DNA of 64,000 bases from Dichelobacter nodosus. GTDB taxonomy: Bacteria > Pseudomonadota > Gammaproteobacteria > Cardiobacteriales > Cardiobacteriaceae. The notes below the pieces were generated by a model. The model was not told the origin of the DNA. It saw only the letters and a list, made by a program, of their open reading frames with translations, and did not search any database. A program made the translations under genes and the position numbers. Every line of letters starts with the position of its first letter. Position 1 is the first letter of the stretch. Positions 27,157-37,798 of the stretch are shown piece after piece. Location: positions 222,001-286,000 of the forward strand of contig NZ_LGVW01000028.1 of the NCBI RefSeq assembly GCF_001263335.1. Direction: 5' to 3'.

Positions 27157-27957
27157 TCAAGACTTTTTATCGTTACTCATCGGTTTGACGCCCTCTTTCC
27201 AGCGAATAGAAAAACCACCCTGATAACGCAAATCAACCGAATGAATATATTTTTGATAACGTTTTAAAATACGATTATTGACCAAAATCAACTTTTTAAT
27301 CCGCTGATTGAGATGATCACGCCCAACGATAACGTCAACTTGTTCCGGCAAAACCACATGCCAAACCAATCGCGCATCTAAATTTAAAGCGCATACTTCA
27401 ACATCAGCCGTTTTTAAATAAGGAATTAAATGTTGATACATATTTAAAACGGGTTTTTCATATCCTTTCGGGCCGCTCACGCTAAATAATTTGGCTAAAG
27501 CTGGCGTTTTTGGCAAAGCAAAAGGAAATCCATTTTTATCCAAAAATTCATCGTTGCCCCAGCGCAAAATCGGAATCCGCTCCTGCACGTCCAAACGCAA
27601 ACCGTCCGGCCAAACTTTAGTCACCGATGCCGATTCCACCCAGCCTAACGTTTCAATTTCTTTCACTAATTGCCGCACATTAATCCGCATTAAATCGGAT
27701 TGACCGTGTGCGATAACCACCGCTTTTAAAGAAGCAATATCAGCATAAATCGGTTGACGCGCTACGATAATCCGATGCAACGGCAAAAAGCTATCCCGCG
27801 TCATCTTTTGATAAGCAAAAAAACCTAACGCGAAAATCACCGTCAATAAAGCAAGCGTTAAAATAAATTGCGAAAGCCCGTACCAAATATAAAACCAAAC
27901 GCTTTTTGTTTTTTTGGCAATGGAAGGTTTACGCATGCGCCGGAATTTCAACGCCAC
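27157..27957 (-). CDS. ftsQ: Cell division protein FtsQ
   Basis: The 266-residue protein has a basic N-terminal tail, one membrane helix (QFILTLALLTVIFALGFFAY), a POTRA domain (FLPLHRIIVARQPIYADI) and a beta domain (RLDVQERIPILRWGNDEFLD; WHVVLPEQVDVIVGRDHL). FtsQ recruits FtsB and FtsL to the septum. A GTG start at 27957 has GGGGAG nine bases ahead, so it is preferred over the ATG seven codons later. It follows ddl in the standard order. Confidence 0.94.
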   Translation of the reverse strand: MALKFRRMRKPSIAKKTKSVWFYIWYGLSQFILTLALLTVIFALGFFAYQKMTRDSFLPLHRIIVARQPIYADIASLKAVVIAHGQSDLMRINVRQLVKEIETLGWVESASVTKVWPDGLRLDVQERIPILRWGNDEFLDKNGFPFALPKTPALAKLFSVSGPKGYEKPVLNMYQHLIPYLKTADVEVCALNLDARLVWHVVLPEQVDVIVGRDHLNQRIKKLILVNNRILKRYQKYIHSVDLRYQGGFSIRWKEGVKPMSNDKKS

Positions 27958-27974
27958 TCAATCTTGCTCCCCAA

Positions 27975-28907
27975 TTAAGAAGTTAACGTTTGTGCCAAAA
28001 TCGATTGCACCAGTGCCGAAAAATCCATACCAATTTGCTGCGCTGCCATGGGCACTAAAGAATGCGTCGTCATACCCGGCACCAAATTAATTTCCAACAA
28101 ATACGGTCGATTTTGAGCATCAACAATCATATCAACTCGTCCCCAGCCGCGCGCACCGATCGCTTGAAATGCCGCAAAAGCAATTTCGCGACAACGCGCA
28201 TCTAAAGCAGCATCAATCGGCGCGGGGCACAAATATTGCGTATTTGCCGCGTGATATTTCGCGTCGTAATCATAAAAATCATGATCATTGCCGGCAACGA
28301 TTTCAATTGCTGGTAAAACCGTATCATTAACAATGCCATACGTCAGTTCGCGTCCTACAATCCAAGGTTCTGCCATAATTTTTGCACGCGCACCGCCGGC
28401 AAAAGGAATCGCCGCCGCTAATTGTTCCTGATTTTTAACGCGACTGACGCCCACGCTCGAGCCTTCTAATGCTGGTTTAATCACAAAATCCTGACAGTGC
28501 AATTGTTCTACAAGCGTTTCAAAACGACTTTCCGGCGTCACCAAAACATCAGCCAGCACGGGCAATCCCGCACTCTGCCATACTTTTTTACAAACCACTT
28601 TATCCATCGCCAAAGCGCACGCTAAAACGCGGCTTCCGGTATATGGAATCCCCAACCATTGCAAAATCGCTTGAATTTCGCCATCTTCGCCGCCGCGACC
28701 GTGTAACATCACAAACGCGCGCGAGAAATGCTCGTCTTTCAACGTCCAAATACGATTGGGGTCGCCCGTATCCAATAAATGCGCATCAATTCCAGCAGCG
28801 CATAACGCCGCATGCACCGCGCGCCCGCCGATCAACGAAATTTCTCGTTCGGAGGAATTACCTCCATATAACACGGCAACTTTACCCAATTCTATTGCTT
28901 GAATCAT
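27975..28907 (-). CDS. ddl: D-alanine--D-alanine ligase
   Basis: The 310-residue ATP-grasp enzyme makes the D-Ala-D-Ala dipeptide of the stem peptide. KVAVLYGGNSSEREISLIGG, MLHGRGGEDGEIQAILQWLG, KPALEGSSVGVSRV and LEINLVPGMTTHSLVPMAA are the family motifs. Length matches DdlB. It follows murC with a 7-base gap and precedes ftsQ, the usual place of ddlB. Confidence 0.97.
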   Translation of the reverse strand: MIQAIELGKVAVLYGGNSSEREISLIGGRAVHAALCAAGIDAHLLDTGDPNRIWTLKDEHFSRAFVMLHGRGGEDGEIQAILQWLGIPYTGSRVLACALAMDKVVCKKVWQSAGLPVLADVLVTPESRFETLVEQLHCQDFVIKPALEGSSVGVSRVKNQEQLAAAIPFAGGARAKIMAEPWIVGRELTYGIVNDTVLPAIEIVAGNDHDFYDYDAKYHAANTQYLCPAPIDAALDARCREIAFAAFQAIGARGWGRVDMIVDAQNRPYLLEINLVPGMTTHSLVPMAAQQIGMDFSALVQSILAQTLTS

Positions 28908-28914
28908 TTAGCAA

Positions 28915-30351
28915 TTATTCCTTTATTTTTAATTCGTCCATCATTTTTGCCACCCGACCGATATCGCCGGCGCCGAAAAAGATCACCACATCATCATCTT
29001 GCAAAATATCGTGACGCAAATGCGGCACAATTTCTTCTTTATCGGCAATAAAAATCGGTTCAACGCGCCCGTGCGCACGAATTGCCCGCGTTAAATCGCG
29101 TGCATCGGCGCCCGCAATTGGTTCCTCGCCGGCGGCATAAACTTCGGTTAACACCAAACAATCACACACCGCCAAAACTTCGGCAAAATCATCTAACAAA
29201 TCGCGCGTCCGCGTAAAACGATGCGGTTGAAAAACGGCAACAATACGCCGCCCAGCAAATCCTTCCATCGCCGCATCTAATACGGCTTTAATTTCTCTGG
29301 GGTGATGTCCGTAATCTTCAAAAACATCTGCAAAACCATGATCGTGAGCAATACGACCGTGATGCGTAAATCGCCGCGCCACGCCTTTAAATTGCGCGAG
29401 CCCCTCGATAATAGTTTCGCGATCAATGCCCAATTCTTCGCCGACAATAATCGCCGCCAACGCATTGAGCACATTATGTTTGCCTGCCATGTTTAACGTC
29501 ACCGAAAAACAACGATCTTCATCGTGAGCGATAACATCAAAATGCATTGCCAATCCTTTTTGACGCACGTTAATGGCGCGCACATCGGCATCTTCACTAA
29601 AACCATAAGTTCGAACAGGACGCCCAACTTCCGGCAAAATCGAACGCACGCCAGCATCATCAATGCATAACACTGCCAAACCATAAAACGGCAAATTATG
29701 CAAAAAGCGCACAAAACCAGCTTTTAAAGTTTCATAACTGCCGTTATAGTTTTCCAAATGATCGGCATCGATATTGGTCACGATGGAAATCATCGGTTGC
29801 AACAACCAAAAAGAACAATCCGACTCATCAGATTCTGCCACCAGATAATGCCCTTCACCCAATCGCGCGTTACTACCTGCCGCCGTTAAAATACCGCCGA
29901 TTACAAAAGTAGGATCGAGTCCAGCATCGCTTAATAAAGAAGCCGTTAAACTGGTTGTCGTCGTTTTTCCGTGCGTTCCGGCAATGGCAATACCAAAACG
30001 AAAACGCATCAATTCTGCCAACATTTGCGCGCGGCGAATCACGGGAATTTCCAAAGCCCGCGCTTGTTTAACTTCCACATTATTTTCCGCAATCGCCGAT
30101 GAAACAACGACCACATCAGCGTGTTCTACGTTTTCGGCGGCGTGCCCAATGAAAATTTGGGCGCCTTTTTGCGCTAAATATTGCGTTACCGCCGAATCTT
30201 TTATATCGGAACCGCTGATTGAATAACCCAAATTCAATAACACTTCAGCGATGCCACTCATGCCCGTGCCACCGATGCCGACGAAAAAAATATTTTTAAC
30301 ACGTCGCATGTGTCGACGTTCAATGCGTCCAAAATGAACCTCGTGATTCAT
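28915..30351 (-). CDS. murC: UDP-N-acetylmuramate--L-alanine ligase
   Basis: The 478-residue ligase adds the first amino acid to UDP-MurNAc. FVGIGGTGMSGIAEVLLNLG, the ATP loop GTHGKTTTTSLTASLLS, NIDADHLENYNGSYETLK and VFQPHRFTRTRDLLDDFAE are typical. An ATG at 30351 overlaps the murG stop as ATGA and lies 8 bases after AAGGAG; the ATG two codons earlier is too close to that site. It is part of the murG-murC-ddl run. Confidence 0.97.
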   Translation of the reverse strand: MNHEVHFGRIERRHMRRVKNIFFVGIGGTGMSGIAEVLLNLGYSISGSDIKDSAVTQYLAQKGAQIFIGHAAENVEHADVVVVSSAIAENNVEVKQARALEIPVIRRAQMLAELMRFRFGIAIAGTHGKTTTTSLTASLLSDAGLDPTFVIGGILTAAGSNARLGEGHYLVAESDESDCSFWLLQPMISIVTNIDADHLENYNGSYETLKAGFVRFLHNLPFYGLAVLCIDDAGVRSILPEVGRPVRTYGFSEDADVRAINVRQKGLAMHFDVIAHDEDRCFSVTLNMAGKHNVLNALAAIIVGEELGIDRETIIEGLAQFKGVARRFTHHGRIAHDHGFADVFEDYGHHPREIKAVLDAAMEGFAGRRIVAVFQPHRFTRTRDLLDDFAEVLAVCDCLVLTEVYAAGEEPIAGADARDLTRAIRAHGRVEPIFIADKEEIVPHLRHDILQDDDVVIFFGAGDIGRVAKMMDELKIKE

Positions 30352-31439
30352 CGGCATAACTCCTTAATTGCTCGCAAAATTTCTCCTAATGCTTTTTCAT
30401 CTGAACATAACCGCGCGCGTTCTGCTTGCGTTAAAAGCGCACTTCTATCTTGGCGCGATTGAATTGCCGTTGCCAAAATATCAGCGGTTAATGTTTTTTC
30501 TTCTAAAATCGCTGCTGCGCCCACTTCTGCCAAACATTGCGCATTCATCGTTTGATGATCATCAACGGCATACGGAAACGGAATAAACAACGCTGCTAAA
30601 CCCGCCGTTGCAATCTCGGAAACCGTTAACGCGCCCGACCGCGCAATCACCCAATCTGCATTGGCATACGCTTTTGCCATATCGTCAATAAACGGCACAA
30701 TTTCTGCATGCACATTAAGCGCGGCATATTCTGTTTGCGTTTTTTCTAACCAACGCGCGCCAGTTTGATGCAATACTTGCGGTCGTTGTTCTTCCGGCAA
30801 TAAAGAAAGCGCCTGCGGTAATAATAAATTAATCGCTTTCGCGCCTTGACTGCCGCCTAAAACTAACAGCCGTATTCTGCCGCTGCGATAGTGAAAACGC
30901 TCTTCTGGCGCTGGCAAAAGCGTAATATCTTCGCGCACGGGATTGCCGGTAACGCGATAAGGATATTTCAAAGCAATTTTTGCTGCCGCTTGTTGTGAAG
31001 CCAATAAAATGGTGTTCGCAACGCGCGAAAGCAAGGCATTTGTCAGCCCCATTACGGCATTTTGTTCATGAATCAACAAAGGAATATTTAATATTTTCGC
31101 TGCGATGCCGCCCGGTCCTGACGCAAATCCGCCCATACCAATCACCACATCGGGTTGAATATGTTGCATGATTTTTTTTGCTTGAAAAACGGCGCGCCCA
31201 ATCATAAAAGGCGCTTTTAACCAGCCGATAACGCCGTTACCGCGCAATCCGTATACCGCAATATCGTGAAAAATAAATCCCGCTTCCGGCACTTTTTTAC
31301 CTTCAAAGCCCGATTGATTGCCCAGCCAGTGAATGATGGATCCTTGTTCCGCAGCAGCGCGCGCCACGGCTAACGCGGGATAAACGTGTCCGCCGGTGCC
31401 GCCTGCCATAAACAATAATTTTTTTCCTTTTAAAATCAT
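30348..31439 (-). CDS. murG: Undecaprenyl-PP-MurNAc-pentapeptide GlcNAc transferase
   Basis: The 363-residue GT28 enzyme converts lipid I to lipid II at the inner membrane face. MAGGTGGHVYPALAVARAAA, GMGGFASGPGGIAAKILNIP, LVLGGSQGAKAINLLLPQAL and ARSGALTVSEIATAGLAALF match the family. The start overlaps ftsW by 4 bases and the stop overlaps murC by 4. Confidence 0.98.
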   Translation of the reverse strand: MILKGKKLLFMAGGTGGHVYPALAVARAAAEQGSIIHWLGNQSGFEGKKVPEAGFIFHDIAVYGLRGNGVIGWLKAPFMIGRAVFQAKKIMQHIQPDVVIGMGGFASGPGGIAAKILNIPLLIHEQNAVMGLTNALLSRVANTILLASQQAAAKIALKYPYRVTGNPVREDITLLPAPEERFHYRSGRIRLLVLGGSQGAKAINLLLPQALSLLPEEQRPQVLHQTGARWLEKTQTEYAALNVHAEIVPFIDDMAKAYANADWVIARSGALTVSEIATAGLAALFIPFPYAVDDHQTMNAQCLAEVGAAAILEEKTLTADILATAIQSRQDRSALLTQAERARLCSDEKALGEILRAIKELCR

Positions 31440-32629
31440 ATTTTTCCCTCTAAACGCGCAATAAAACGCGATTCAGCATCGATCCGCGCCAATATTGCCA
31501 ACGCGATAGAAGTCATCAGTATTGAGCTGCCGCCGTAACTGATGAGAGGCAAGGTTAATCCTTTTGTAGGCAACGCGCCGGTGGTTACGCCGATATTGAT
31601 TAAACTTTGCAAACCTAACCACAAACCAATGCCGTAAGCTAATAATGATGAAAACCGTTTGCGCATGCGATCAGCCAAATAACCAATCGCAAACGCCCGC
31701 CATACTAAAATCATCAAAATTGCCATCACGATTAATGCGCCGACGAGTCCCGTTTCCTCGGCAATAATGGAAAAAATGAAATCGGTATGCGCTTCCGGTA
31801 AATATTGATGTTTTTGTACGCTTTCGCCCAATCCCACGCCGAATAAACCGCCGCGTCCAAAAGATATTAACGAGTTAACCAATTGATATCCTTCATCATA
31901 TTGATATTCCCATGGATTAATAAACGTGGTGAGACGCCGCAGCCGGTAACTTTCAGAAATTAAAACCCAAACCATCGCCGGCGCAATTAAAACGCCCAGC
32001 AATAGCAATCGCCAAATAGAAACGCCCGACAAAAAAAGCATACCCAAAACGGTTGCCACAATAACCACCATCGTGCCGAAATCGGGTTGCAAATAAAACA
32101 TTAAGGCAAAGCACGCCGTCACCGCTAACAAACCAATAATCGGTTGCCACGAATGATCGAGGCGTTGCGTGTGGTGTTGTAAATAAGCGGCGGTAAAAAT
32201 GAAAACCGCCAATTTGGCAAATTCTCCGACTTGCAAATTAATCACGCCCAAATTCAACCAGCGCCGCGATCCGTTAACCACAACGCCAATTCCCGGTGCA
32301 TAAACCAGTAATAAGCCTAAAAAAGCGAGTCCTAAAATGAATTTGGCTTTTTCGCGGTAAAAATTAGTGCCCAACATAAAAGCGATATACGCAAAAATAC
32401 TGGAACCGACGTAAAAAATGCCTTGCCGAATAGCAAAATGATGCGTGGATAATCGCTCAACGTGCGCTTCTGATAATGATGAAGAAGTCACCATCACCAT
32501 GCCGATCACAATCAACGCCAGCCAACACAACAATAATCCCACATCGGGAAAAGCCAGTCGCTGCCAGCGTTTTTCGGGTATTTTTTGATGCTGTCGAAAG
32601 CGCTCCAAAGCGCTATTTCTGGGAGACAT
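31436..32629 (-). CDS. ftsW: SEDS septal peptidoglycan polymerase FtsW
   Basis: The 397-residue polytopic protein has the SEDS motifs RRWLNLGVINLQVGEFAKLA, LQPDFGTMVVIVATVLG, GRGGLFGVGLGESVQKHQYL, PEAHTDFIFSIIAEETG and TLPLISYGGSSILMT. Its position between murD and murG identifies it as FtsW, the septal glycan polymerase working with FtsI. The start overlaps the murD 3' end by 17 bases. Confidence 0.97.
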   Translation of the reverse strand: MSPRNSALERFRQHQKIPEKRWQRLAFPDVGLLLCWLALIVIGMVMVTSSSLSEAHVERLSTHHFAIRQGIFYVGSSIFAYIAFMLGTNFYREKAKFILGLAFLGLLLVYAPGIGVVVNGSRRWLNLGVINLQVGEFAKLAVFIFTAAYLQHHTQRLDHSWQPIIGLLAVTACFALMFYLQPDFGTMVVIVATVLGMLFLSGVSIWRLLLLGVLIAPAMVWVLISESYRLRRLTTFINPWEYQYDEGYQLVNSLISFGRGGLFGVGLGESVQKHQYLPEAHTDFIFSIIAEETGLVGALIVMAILMILVWRAFAIGYLADRMRKRFSSLLAYGIGLWLGLQSLINIGVTTGALPTKGLTLPLISYGGSSILMTSIALAILARIDAESRFIARLEGKI

Positions 32630-33923
32630 AACTCAAAACCTCATCGGCAAAAACATCGCCACGTTCTTCATAATTGCGAAATTGATCAAAACTCGCCGTT
32701 GCTGGAGAAAGCAAAACTTGATCGCCCGCGTCAGCATTTTGATAAGCATAGGAAACCGCGGCTTTGATAGTGCCGCAATCGTGAAAAGCAATATTGGCTT
32801 TTTTAAATGCGGCAATCATCGTGTGATTATCAACGCCGATCATTAAAACGTGTTTAATGGGCGCTTGTAACAAAACCGCGGCTAATTGATGAAAATCTTG
32901 ACCTTTGCCCACGCCACCGACGATTAACCACGTTGGACGCGTACAGCCCACTAAAGCTGCCGCCGTTGAAGCAATATTCGTTGCTTTTGAATCATTCAAC
33001 CATAAAACATCGTTAAAACAGGCAACTTCACACATGCGATGCGGCAATCCGCGGAAATTTTTCAACGCTTCCAGCGTATAACTAATATCAATGCCCAAAC
33101 CCGATGCCATCAATAAAGCAACCAAAGCATTATAAGCATTATGTTGACCGTGAATTTTTAATTCATCGGCGGTGAGCACGGTTTGACCGTTGACGATAAT
33201 CGCACCATTTTCAACACGATTAACACATTGCGCTCCAAAAAAGACCGTTTGCCGACTCAATGGCGCCATTTGCCGACAATATTCATCATCGCCGTTTAAA
33301 ATCGTCAATTGCGTTTGCTGCGCCAAATGAGATTTGGCGGCGACGTAATCGAGAAAACTATCATAACGATCCAAATGATCCGGCGTAACGTTTAATACCA
33401 CGCCCACATCAATCATCAAAGAAGGACACCGTTCCAATTGATAACTGGAAAGTTCTAAAACGTATAAATCAGGTTCTTCTTCATCTTCCAGCCACGCCGT
33501 TAAAACGGATTTGCCAATATTGCCGCACAATTGCGTTTTTAAACCCACCGCGCGCGCGGCATCAGCCAACATCGTTACCACGGTTGATTTACCGTTGGAA
33601 CCCGTCACCGCAGCGACTGGTTTTTCAATTAACCGCGCGAAAAGTTCAACGTCGTTCATCAAAGTTGCATGAATATTTTTAAACGCCGTGCGCCGACAAT
33701 CGATGCCGGGGCTGACGATTAACGTTGCAAATGACGTAAAAATATCAGCATCATCTAAATTAACCGTTACGATTGGCGCGGATTGCACCTTTTCATCAAA
33801 GGCGGTGACGTCATAACCTGCTTTTTGCAACATTTGCCACGCTGCTTTCCCCGAAACGCCCATTCCAATAACGGCAATGGGTTGATTTAAATGTAAATCG
33901 CGCAATTTTTCTTCTTTATTCAT
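32613..33923 (-). CDS. murD: UDP-N-acetylmuramoylalanine--D-glutamate ligase
   Basis: The 436-residue ligase adds D-Glu. VIGMGVSGKAAWQMLQKAGY, the ATP loop AVTGSNGKSTVVTMLADAA, VLNVTPDHLDRYDSFLDYVA, NDSKATN and VLLSPATASFDQFRNYEERG are present. An ATG at 33923 preceded by AAAGGTG is chosen; a frame extension to 33962 overlaps mraY and lacks family similarity. Gene order mraY-murD-ftsW is standard. Confidence 0.97.
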   Translation of the reverse strand: MNKEEKLRDLHLNQPIAVIGMGVSGKAAWQMLQKAGYDVTAFDEKVQSAPIVTVNLDDADIFTSFATLIVSPGIDCRRTAFKNIHATLMNDVELFARLIEKPVAAVTGSNGKSTVVTMLADAARAVGLKTQLCGNIGKSVLTAWLEDEEEPDLYVLELSSYQLERCPSLMIDVGVVLNVTPDHLDRYDSFLDYVAAKSHLAQQTQLTILNGDDEYCRQMAPLSRQTVFFGAQCVNRVENGAIIVNGQTVLTADELKIHGQHNAYNALVALLMASGLGIDISYTLEALKNFRGLPHRMCEVACFNDVLWLNDSKATNIASTAAALVGCTRPTWLIVGGVGKGQDFHQLAAVLLQAPIKHVLMIGVDNHTMIAAFKKANIAFHDCGTIKAAVSYAYQNADAGDQVLLSPATASFDQFRNYEERGDVFADEVLSYVSQK

Positions 33924-33933
33924 CGCCACACCT

Positions 33934-35016
33934 TTAACGCAATTTGAGCGTTGATAAACCAACCAATACCAATACCACCGTAATAATCCAAAAACGAATC
34001 GTTACGCGCGATTCCGGCCAACCGCCTAATTCAAAATGATGATGCAATGGCGCCATACGAAAAACACGTTTTCCGCGGCATTTATATGATCCTACTTGAA
34101 TCATCACGGATAACGCTTCTGCAACAAAAACGCCCCCCATCACGGCAAAAGCCAATTCTTGGCGCACAACTACGGCAACCGTCGCCAGTGCTGCGCCCAA
34201 ACTCAAAGCGCCCACATCACCCATAAAAACCAAAGCCGGATGCGCGTTATACCAAAGAAAACCCAAACCCGCGCCGGCAATCGCTGCACAAAAAATTGCC
34301 ATCTCGCCTGCGCCGGCAATCGCAGGAATATGCAAATAAAGCGCAAAATTCGCGCTACCGGATAAATAAGCAAAAATACACAAGCCACCGCTGACCAAAA
34401 CCACCGGCATAATCGCTAAACCGTCCAAACCATCGGTTAAATTCACGGCATTACTGGCACCCGTTAACACCAAATACACAAAAGGAATAAACAAAATGCC
34501 CATTTGCCATTCAAAATGTTTGAAAAACGGCATGATTAAAGTAGTTTCGATCGGCGTATCGGCTAAAAAATACAACCACAACGCGGTTAATAACGCGACC
34601 AAAGAAAGATAAGCGTATTTTTGTTTAGCAGCCAAACCTTTGGTATTTTTTTTAACCAATTTTAAATAATCGTCCGTCCAACCAACGGCGCCAAATCCCA
34701 ATAACACGAATAACGCAAGCCACGTGTAAACCGAGCGCAAATCCGCCCAGCACAACATCGAAACCGTAATAGAAAAAATAATCAGCGCACCGCCCATCGT
34801 CGGCGTTCCAGCTTTTTTTAAATGCGTTTTAGGGCCGTCGTCGCGCACAAATTGCCCCATTTGCATTTTTTGCAAATAACGAATCATTTTGCCGCCGCAA
34901 AAGATGCTCAATAATAACGCCGTCAACGCCCCTAAAATAATGCGCGATGTTAAATAAGTCAGCGCATTCAAAGGGGTAAAAATAGCGCTTAAACCCGTCG
35001 CCAATGCATACAACAT
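33934..35016 (-). CDS. mraY: Phospho-N-acetylmuramoyl-pentapeptide transferase
   Basis: The 360-residue membrane enzyme makes lipid I from UDP-MurNAc-pentapeptide and undecaprenyl phosphate. [57 protein letters not shown] and [17 protein letters not shown] are signature segments; the aspartates ([11 protein letters not shown]) form the catalytic site. About ten membrane helices. It starts 2 bases after the murF stop. Confidence 0.98.
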   Translation of the reverse strand: MLYALATGLSAIFTPLNALTYLTSRIILGALTALLLSIFCGGKMIRYLQKMQMGQFVRDDGPKTHLKKAGTPTMGGALIIFSITVSMLCWADLRSVYTWLALFVLLGFGAVGWTDDYLKLVKKNTKGLAAKQKYAYLSLVALLTALWLYFLADTPIETTLIMPFFKHFEWQMGILFIPFVYLVLTGASNAVNLTDGLDGLAIMPVVLVSGGLCIFAYLSGSANFALYLHIPAIAGAGEMAIFCAAIAGAGLGFLWYNAHPALVFMGDVGALSLGAALATVAVVVRQELAFAVMGGVFVAEALSVMIQVGSYKCRGKRVFRMAPLHHHFELGGWPESRVTIRFWIITVVLVLVGLSTLKLR

Positions 35017-35018
35017 AA

Positions 35019-36365
35019 TTAATCCTTTTCTATATCAAGCGCCGCAATCACGCGTTCCATGCGCGCGCTACGAGATCCTTTGACCAAAACGGTATACGGT
35101 TTTTCGCCGGCGAGTATATCGCGCAAAGCTTGATTGACGGCTTCAACATCTTCAAACAATCGCGCATCAGGAAAACCTGCCGCATAATCCGGCACCGAAA
35201 GTGCCCAAAAATGTTTGATGCCTTTTTCGCGAGCAAAAGCAGCCACTTCTGCGTGTAACGCTGCGCTTTGTGCGCCGAGTTCGCCCATTTTTCCGGCAAT
35301 CACCAACGAATGCGCCGCGGTTTTAATCACTTCAATGGCGGCTTTAAACGAAGCAGGATTGGCGTTATAGGTATCGTCATAAAGCGTATGATGCCGAACA
35401 TGAAGCGCAACCAACCGTGATTGCTGCAAACGCAATCCCTGCAAAGCTTGCGCACTTTGCGCCAAAGAAACGCCGGCAAAAGATGCCGCCGCCGTTGCCG
35501 CCAATGCATTTGCCACATTATGACGACCGCATAATTGCCACGCGATTTCTGCGCGTTGCGCCAAATGCATCAAAGTAAAACGTTGTCCGTTATCGGAAAT
35601 ATCTGCCGCCGTCCACTGCGCAGATTGTTCCAAAGCAAATGTTTGTATGGAACGATGACCGAATTCTTGCAACCACGCCGCCGCTTGCGGCAAATCTGCG
35701 TTGACGACCAAAGCGCCCGAACTGAAGCGATAAATTTCTGACTTTGCCGCGGCGACGCCGTCGAGTGAGCCAAAACCTTGCAAATGCGCGGCGCTTACAT
35801 TAGTAATTACGGCAACGTCCGGACAAACGATTTTAACCAACCGCTCAATATCGCGCGGGTGATTAGCGCCCATCTCAATCACGGCAAAACGATGTTCATT
35901 TTGTAAACGTAATAAAGTCAGCGGCACGCCGATATCGTTATTTAAATTGCCAACGGTTGCCAGCGTTTTTCCCTGCGCGCTTAAAATGCGGTACAACATT
36001 TCTTTGGTGGACGTTTTGCCGTTTGTTCCCGTCAATCCAATAATAAAAGCATTGCTTTGTTTTCGGCGCGCGGCGGCGAGCATTTGCAGCGCGGTTAAAG
36101 TATCGTTTACAACAATTTGCGGTATATCAATTTCGCGATATTCTTGCACTATTACTGCCACGGCACCGCGTTCTTGCGCGGTTTGCAAAAAATCCTCGCC
36201 GCAAAAATGTTCACCGCGCAACGCGATAAATAATTGCCCTGCGGTGAGCGTTCTCGTATCTGTTGAAACTTCTAAAGCGCGCCAGTCGTCATTGCCGCGC
36301 AAATAACCGCCGACGATCGTCGCGATTTCTTTTGCTGTCCACGCTGCGATCATGGGTTTATCCAC
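35019..36365 (-). CDS. murF: UDP-MurNAc-tripeptide--D-alanyl-D-alanine ligase
   Basis: The 448-residue ligase adds the D-Ala-D-Ala made by Ddl. SVDTRTL-type start region ([20 protein letters not shown]), ATP loop [52 protein letters not shown] and [18 protein letters not shown] match MurF. The start overlaps the murE stop by 16 bases and mraY follows after 2 bases. Confidence 0.97.
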   Translation of the reverse strand: MDKPMIAAWTAKEIATIVGGYLRGNDDWRALEVSTDTRTLTAGQLFIALRGEHFCGEDFLQTAQERGAVAVIVQEYREIDIPQIVVNDTLTALQMLAAARRKQSNAFIIGLTGTNGKTSTKEMLYRILSAQGKTLATVGNLNNDIGVPLTLLRLQNEHRFAVIEMGANHPRDIERLVKIVCPDVAVITNVSAAHLQGFGSLDGVAAAKSEIYRFSSGALVVNADLPQAAAWLQEFGHRSIQTFALEQSAQWTAADISDNGQRFTLMHLAQRAEIAWQLCGRHNVANALAATAAASFAGVSLAQSAQALQGLRLQQSRLVALHVRHHTLYDDTYNANPASFKAAIEVIKTAAHSLVIAGKMGELGAQSAALHAEVAAFAREKGIKHFWALSVPDYAAGFPDARLFEDVEAVNQALRDILAGEKPYTVLVKGSRSARMERVIAALDIEKD

Positions 36366-37798
36366 GCTTTAATCACGGCTTGATCAGAAAAAGGATATTT
36401 GGTCGTGCCGATAATTTGATAATCTTCGTGCCCTTTTCCAGTAATTAAAACCGCATCGCCGGCGTGCAATTGAGCAAGCGCATAATGAATTGCTTGCTCG
36501 CGCGGTTGAATAACATGAATTTTTTCTGGATATTCAAATCCTTGCATTACGTCTGCAATAATTGCCGCTGGATCTTCGGTGCGCGGATTGTCATCGGTAA
36601 CGATAACGGCATCGGCAAAACGTTCTGCCGCTTGCGCCATTAATGCACGTTTGCCACGATCGCGATTGCCGCCGCAACCAAAAATTAACCATAATTTTCC
36701 GGAAATATGCGGACGAATACCCGTTAACACGCTTTCAATCGCGCCGGCAGTATGCGCGTAATCAACGATGGCAAGCGCTTGATTGGACAATGAAATCGGT
36801 TCAACGCGTCCAATCACGCCATGCAATTGATTCAATTTTTCGGCAATTGCTGCCAAAGAAAATCCTTGCGCTGCTAAACAAGCGGCAACGTTTAAAACGT
36901 TATCAAGATTAAAGCGCGCTAATAAATGCGTTTCCACGGCGATCGTTTCATCATCAATTGCCAAGGTAAAAGTAACGCCATTTTGATGCAGACAATAATC
37001 ATGCGCGCAAACGTTATGATGCGCGGCGGCATTGTGCGCGCCTTTTGCAGAAACTGCCCAAATGCACGCCGAAGAATTAATGCGGTGCTCGCTGATTAAT
37101 CGTCTGCCGTGCGGATCATCAATATTGATAACGGCGTGTTTGATGGGGAACGCAAATAACTGCGCTTTTGCCAAAAAATAATCTTCCATATCCGCGTGAT
37201 AATCGAGGTGATCGCGGCTTAAATTCGTAAAAACGGCAACGTCTACTGCCACCGCTGCCACGCGATGTTGCGCTAAAGCGTGTGAAGAAATTTCCATTGC
37301 CACGGCTTGATTGCCCTGCGCAACAAAATGGGCTAATTGTTGTTGCGTTGTGATGGCATCAGGCGTGGTGTGGCTGGCGGGTTGCAACGCATTTAAATTG
37401 CCATAACCGATCGTGCCCAACATCGCGGCACCCGTCGCCTGCGCGATAAAATGCACCAATGATGATTTGCCGTCCGTGCCAGTCACACCCGTTATCCATA
37501 ATTTTTGGGCGGGGTGATCATAAAAAAGGTCAGCAATAGCACTGACTTTTTCGCTCAATCGTTCCACCGCAATCGCATGTGGCGGCGGATTTTGATAAGG
37601 CGGTTCATAAAAAATCGCCGCACAATTTATTTCTGGCGTATAAAAGTCAAGCGCGTGATATTGCGTGCCACGGGTGGCAAGCCAAAGCATTTGTTCATTA
37701 AGGACGCGCGAATCAAGACTCAACGCGGAGATGGGTTTATCGTCAACGGCGGCGGTTGACAATCCCAATGCCGTTAACAATTCATGGGTGGTTTTCAT
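36350..37798 (-). CDS. murE: UDP-MurNAc-tripeptide synthetase (DAP-adding)
   Basis: The 482-residue ligase adds the third residue of the stem peptide. ATP loop TGVTGTDGKSSLVHFIAQA, TNLSRDHLDYHADMEDYFLA and VIVTDDNPRTEDPAAIIADV are visible. The DNPR motif is the one that selects meso-diaminopimelate, so the wall should be DAP-type. The ATG at 37798 has GAGG nine bases ahead, inside the ftsI 3' end; a start 7 codons upstream is possible but less supported. Confidence 0.97.
   Translation of the reverse strand: MKTTHELLTALGLSTAAVDDKPISALSLDSRVLNEQMLWLATRGTQYHALDFYTPEINCAAIFYEPPYQNPPPHAIAVERLSEKVSAIADLFYDHPAQKLWITGVTGTDGKSSLVHFIAQATGAAMLGTIGYGNLNALQPASHTTPDAITTQQQLAHFVAQGNQAVAMEISSHALAQHRVAAVAVDVAVFTNLSRDHLDYHADMEDYFLAKAQLFAFPIKHAVINIDDPHGRRLISEHRINSSACIWAVSAKGAHNAAAHHNVCAHDYCLHQNGVTFTLAIDDETIAVETHLLARFNLDNVLNVAACLAAQGFSLAAIAEKLNQLHGVIGRVEPISLSNQALAIVDYAHTAGAIESVLTGIRPHISGKLWLIFGCGGNRDRGKRALMAQAAERFADAVIVTDDNPRTEDPAAIIADVMQGFEYPEKIHVIQPREQAIHYALAQLHAGDAVLITGKGHEDYQIIGTTKYPFSDQAVIKAWINP

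Noticed and set aside
28643-29014. 123-codon plus frame across ddl and murC
   Set aside because: Opposite two strongly conserved genes and without any motif.
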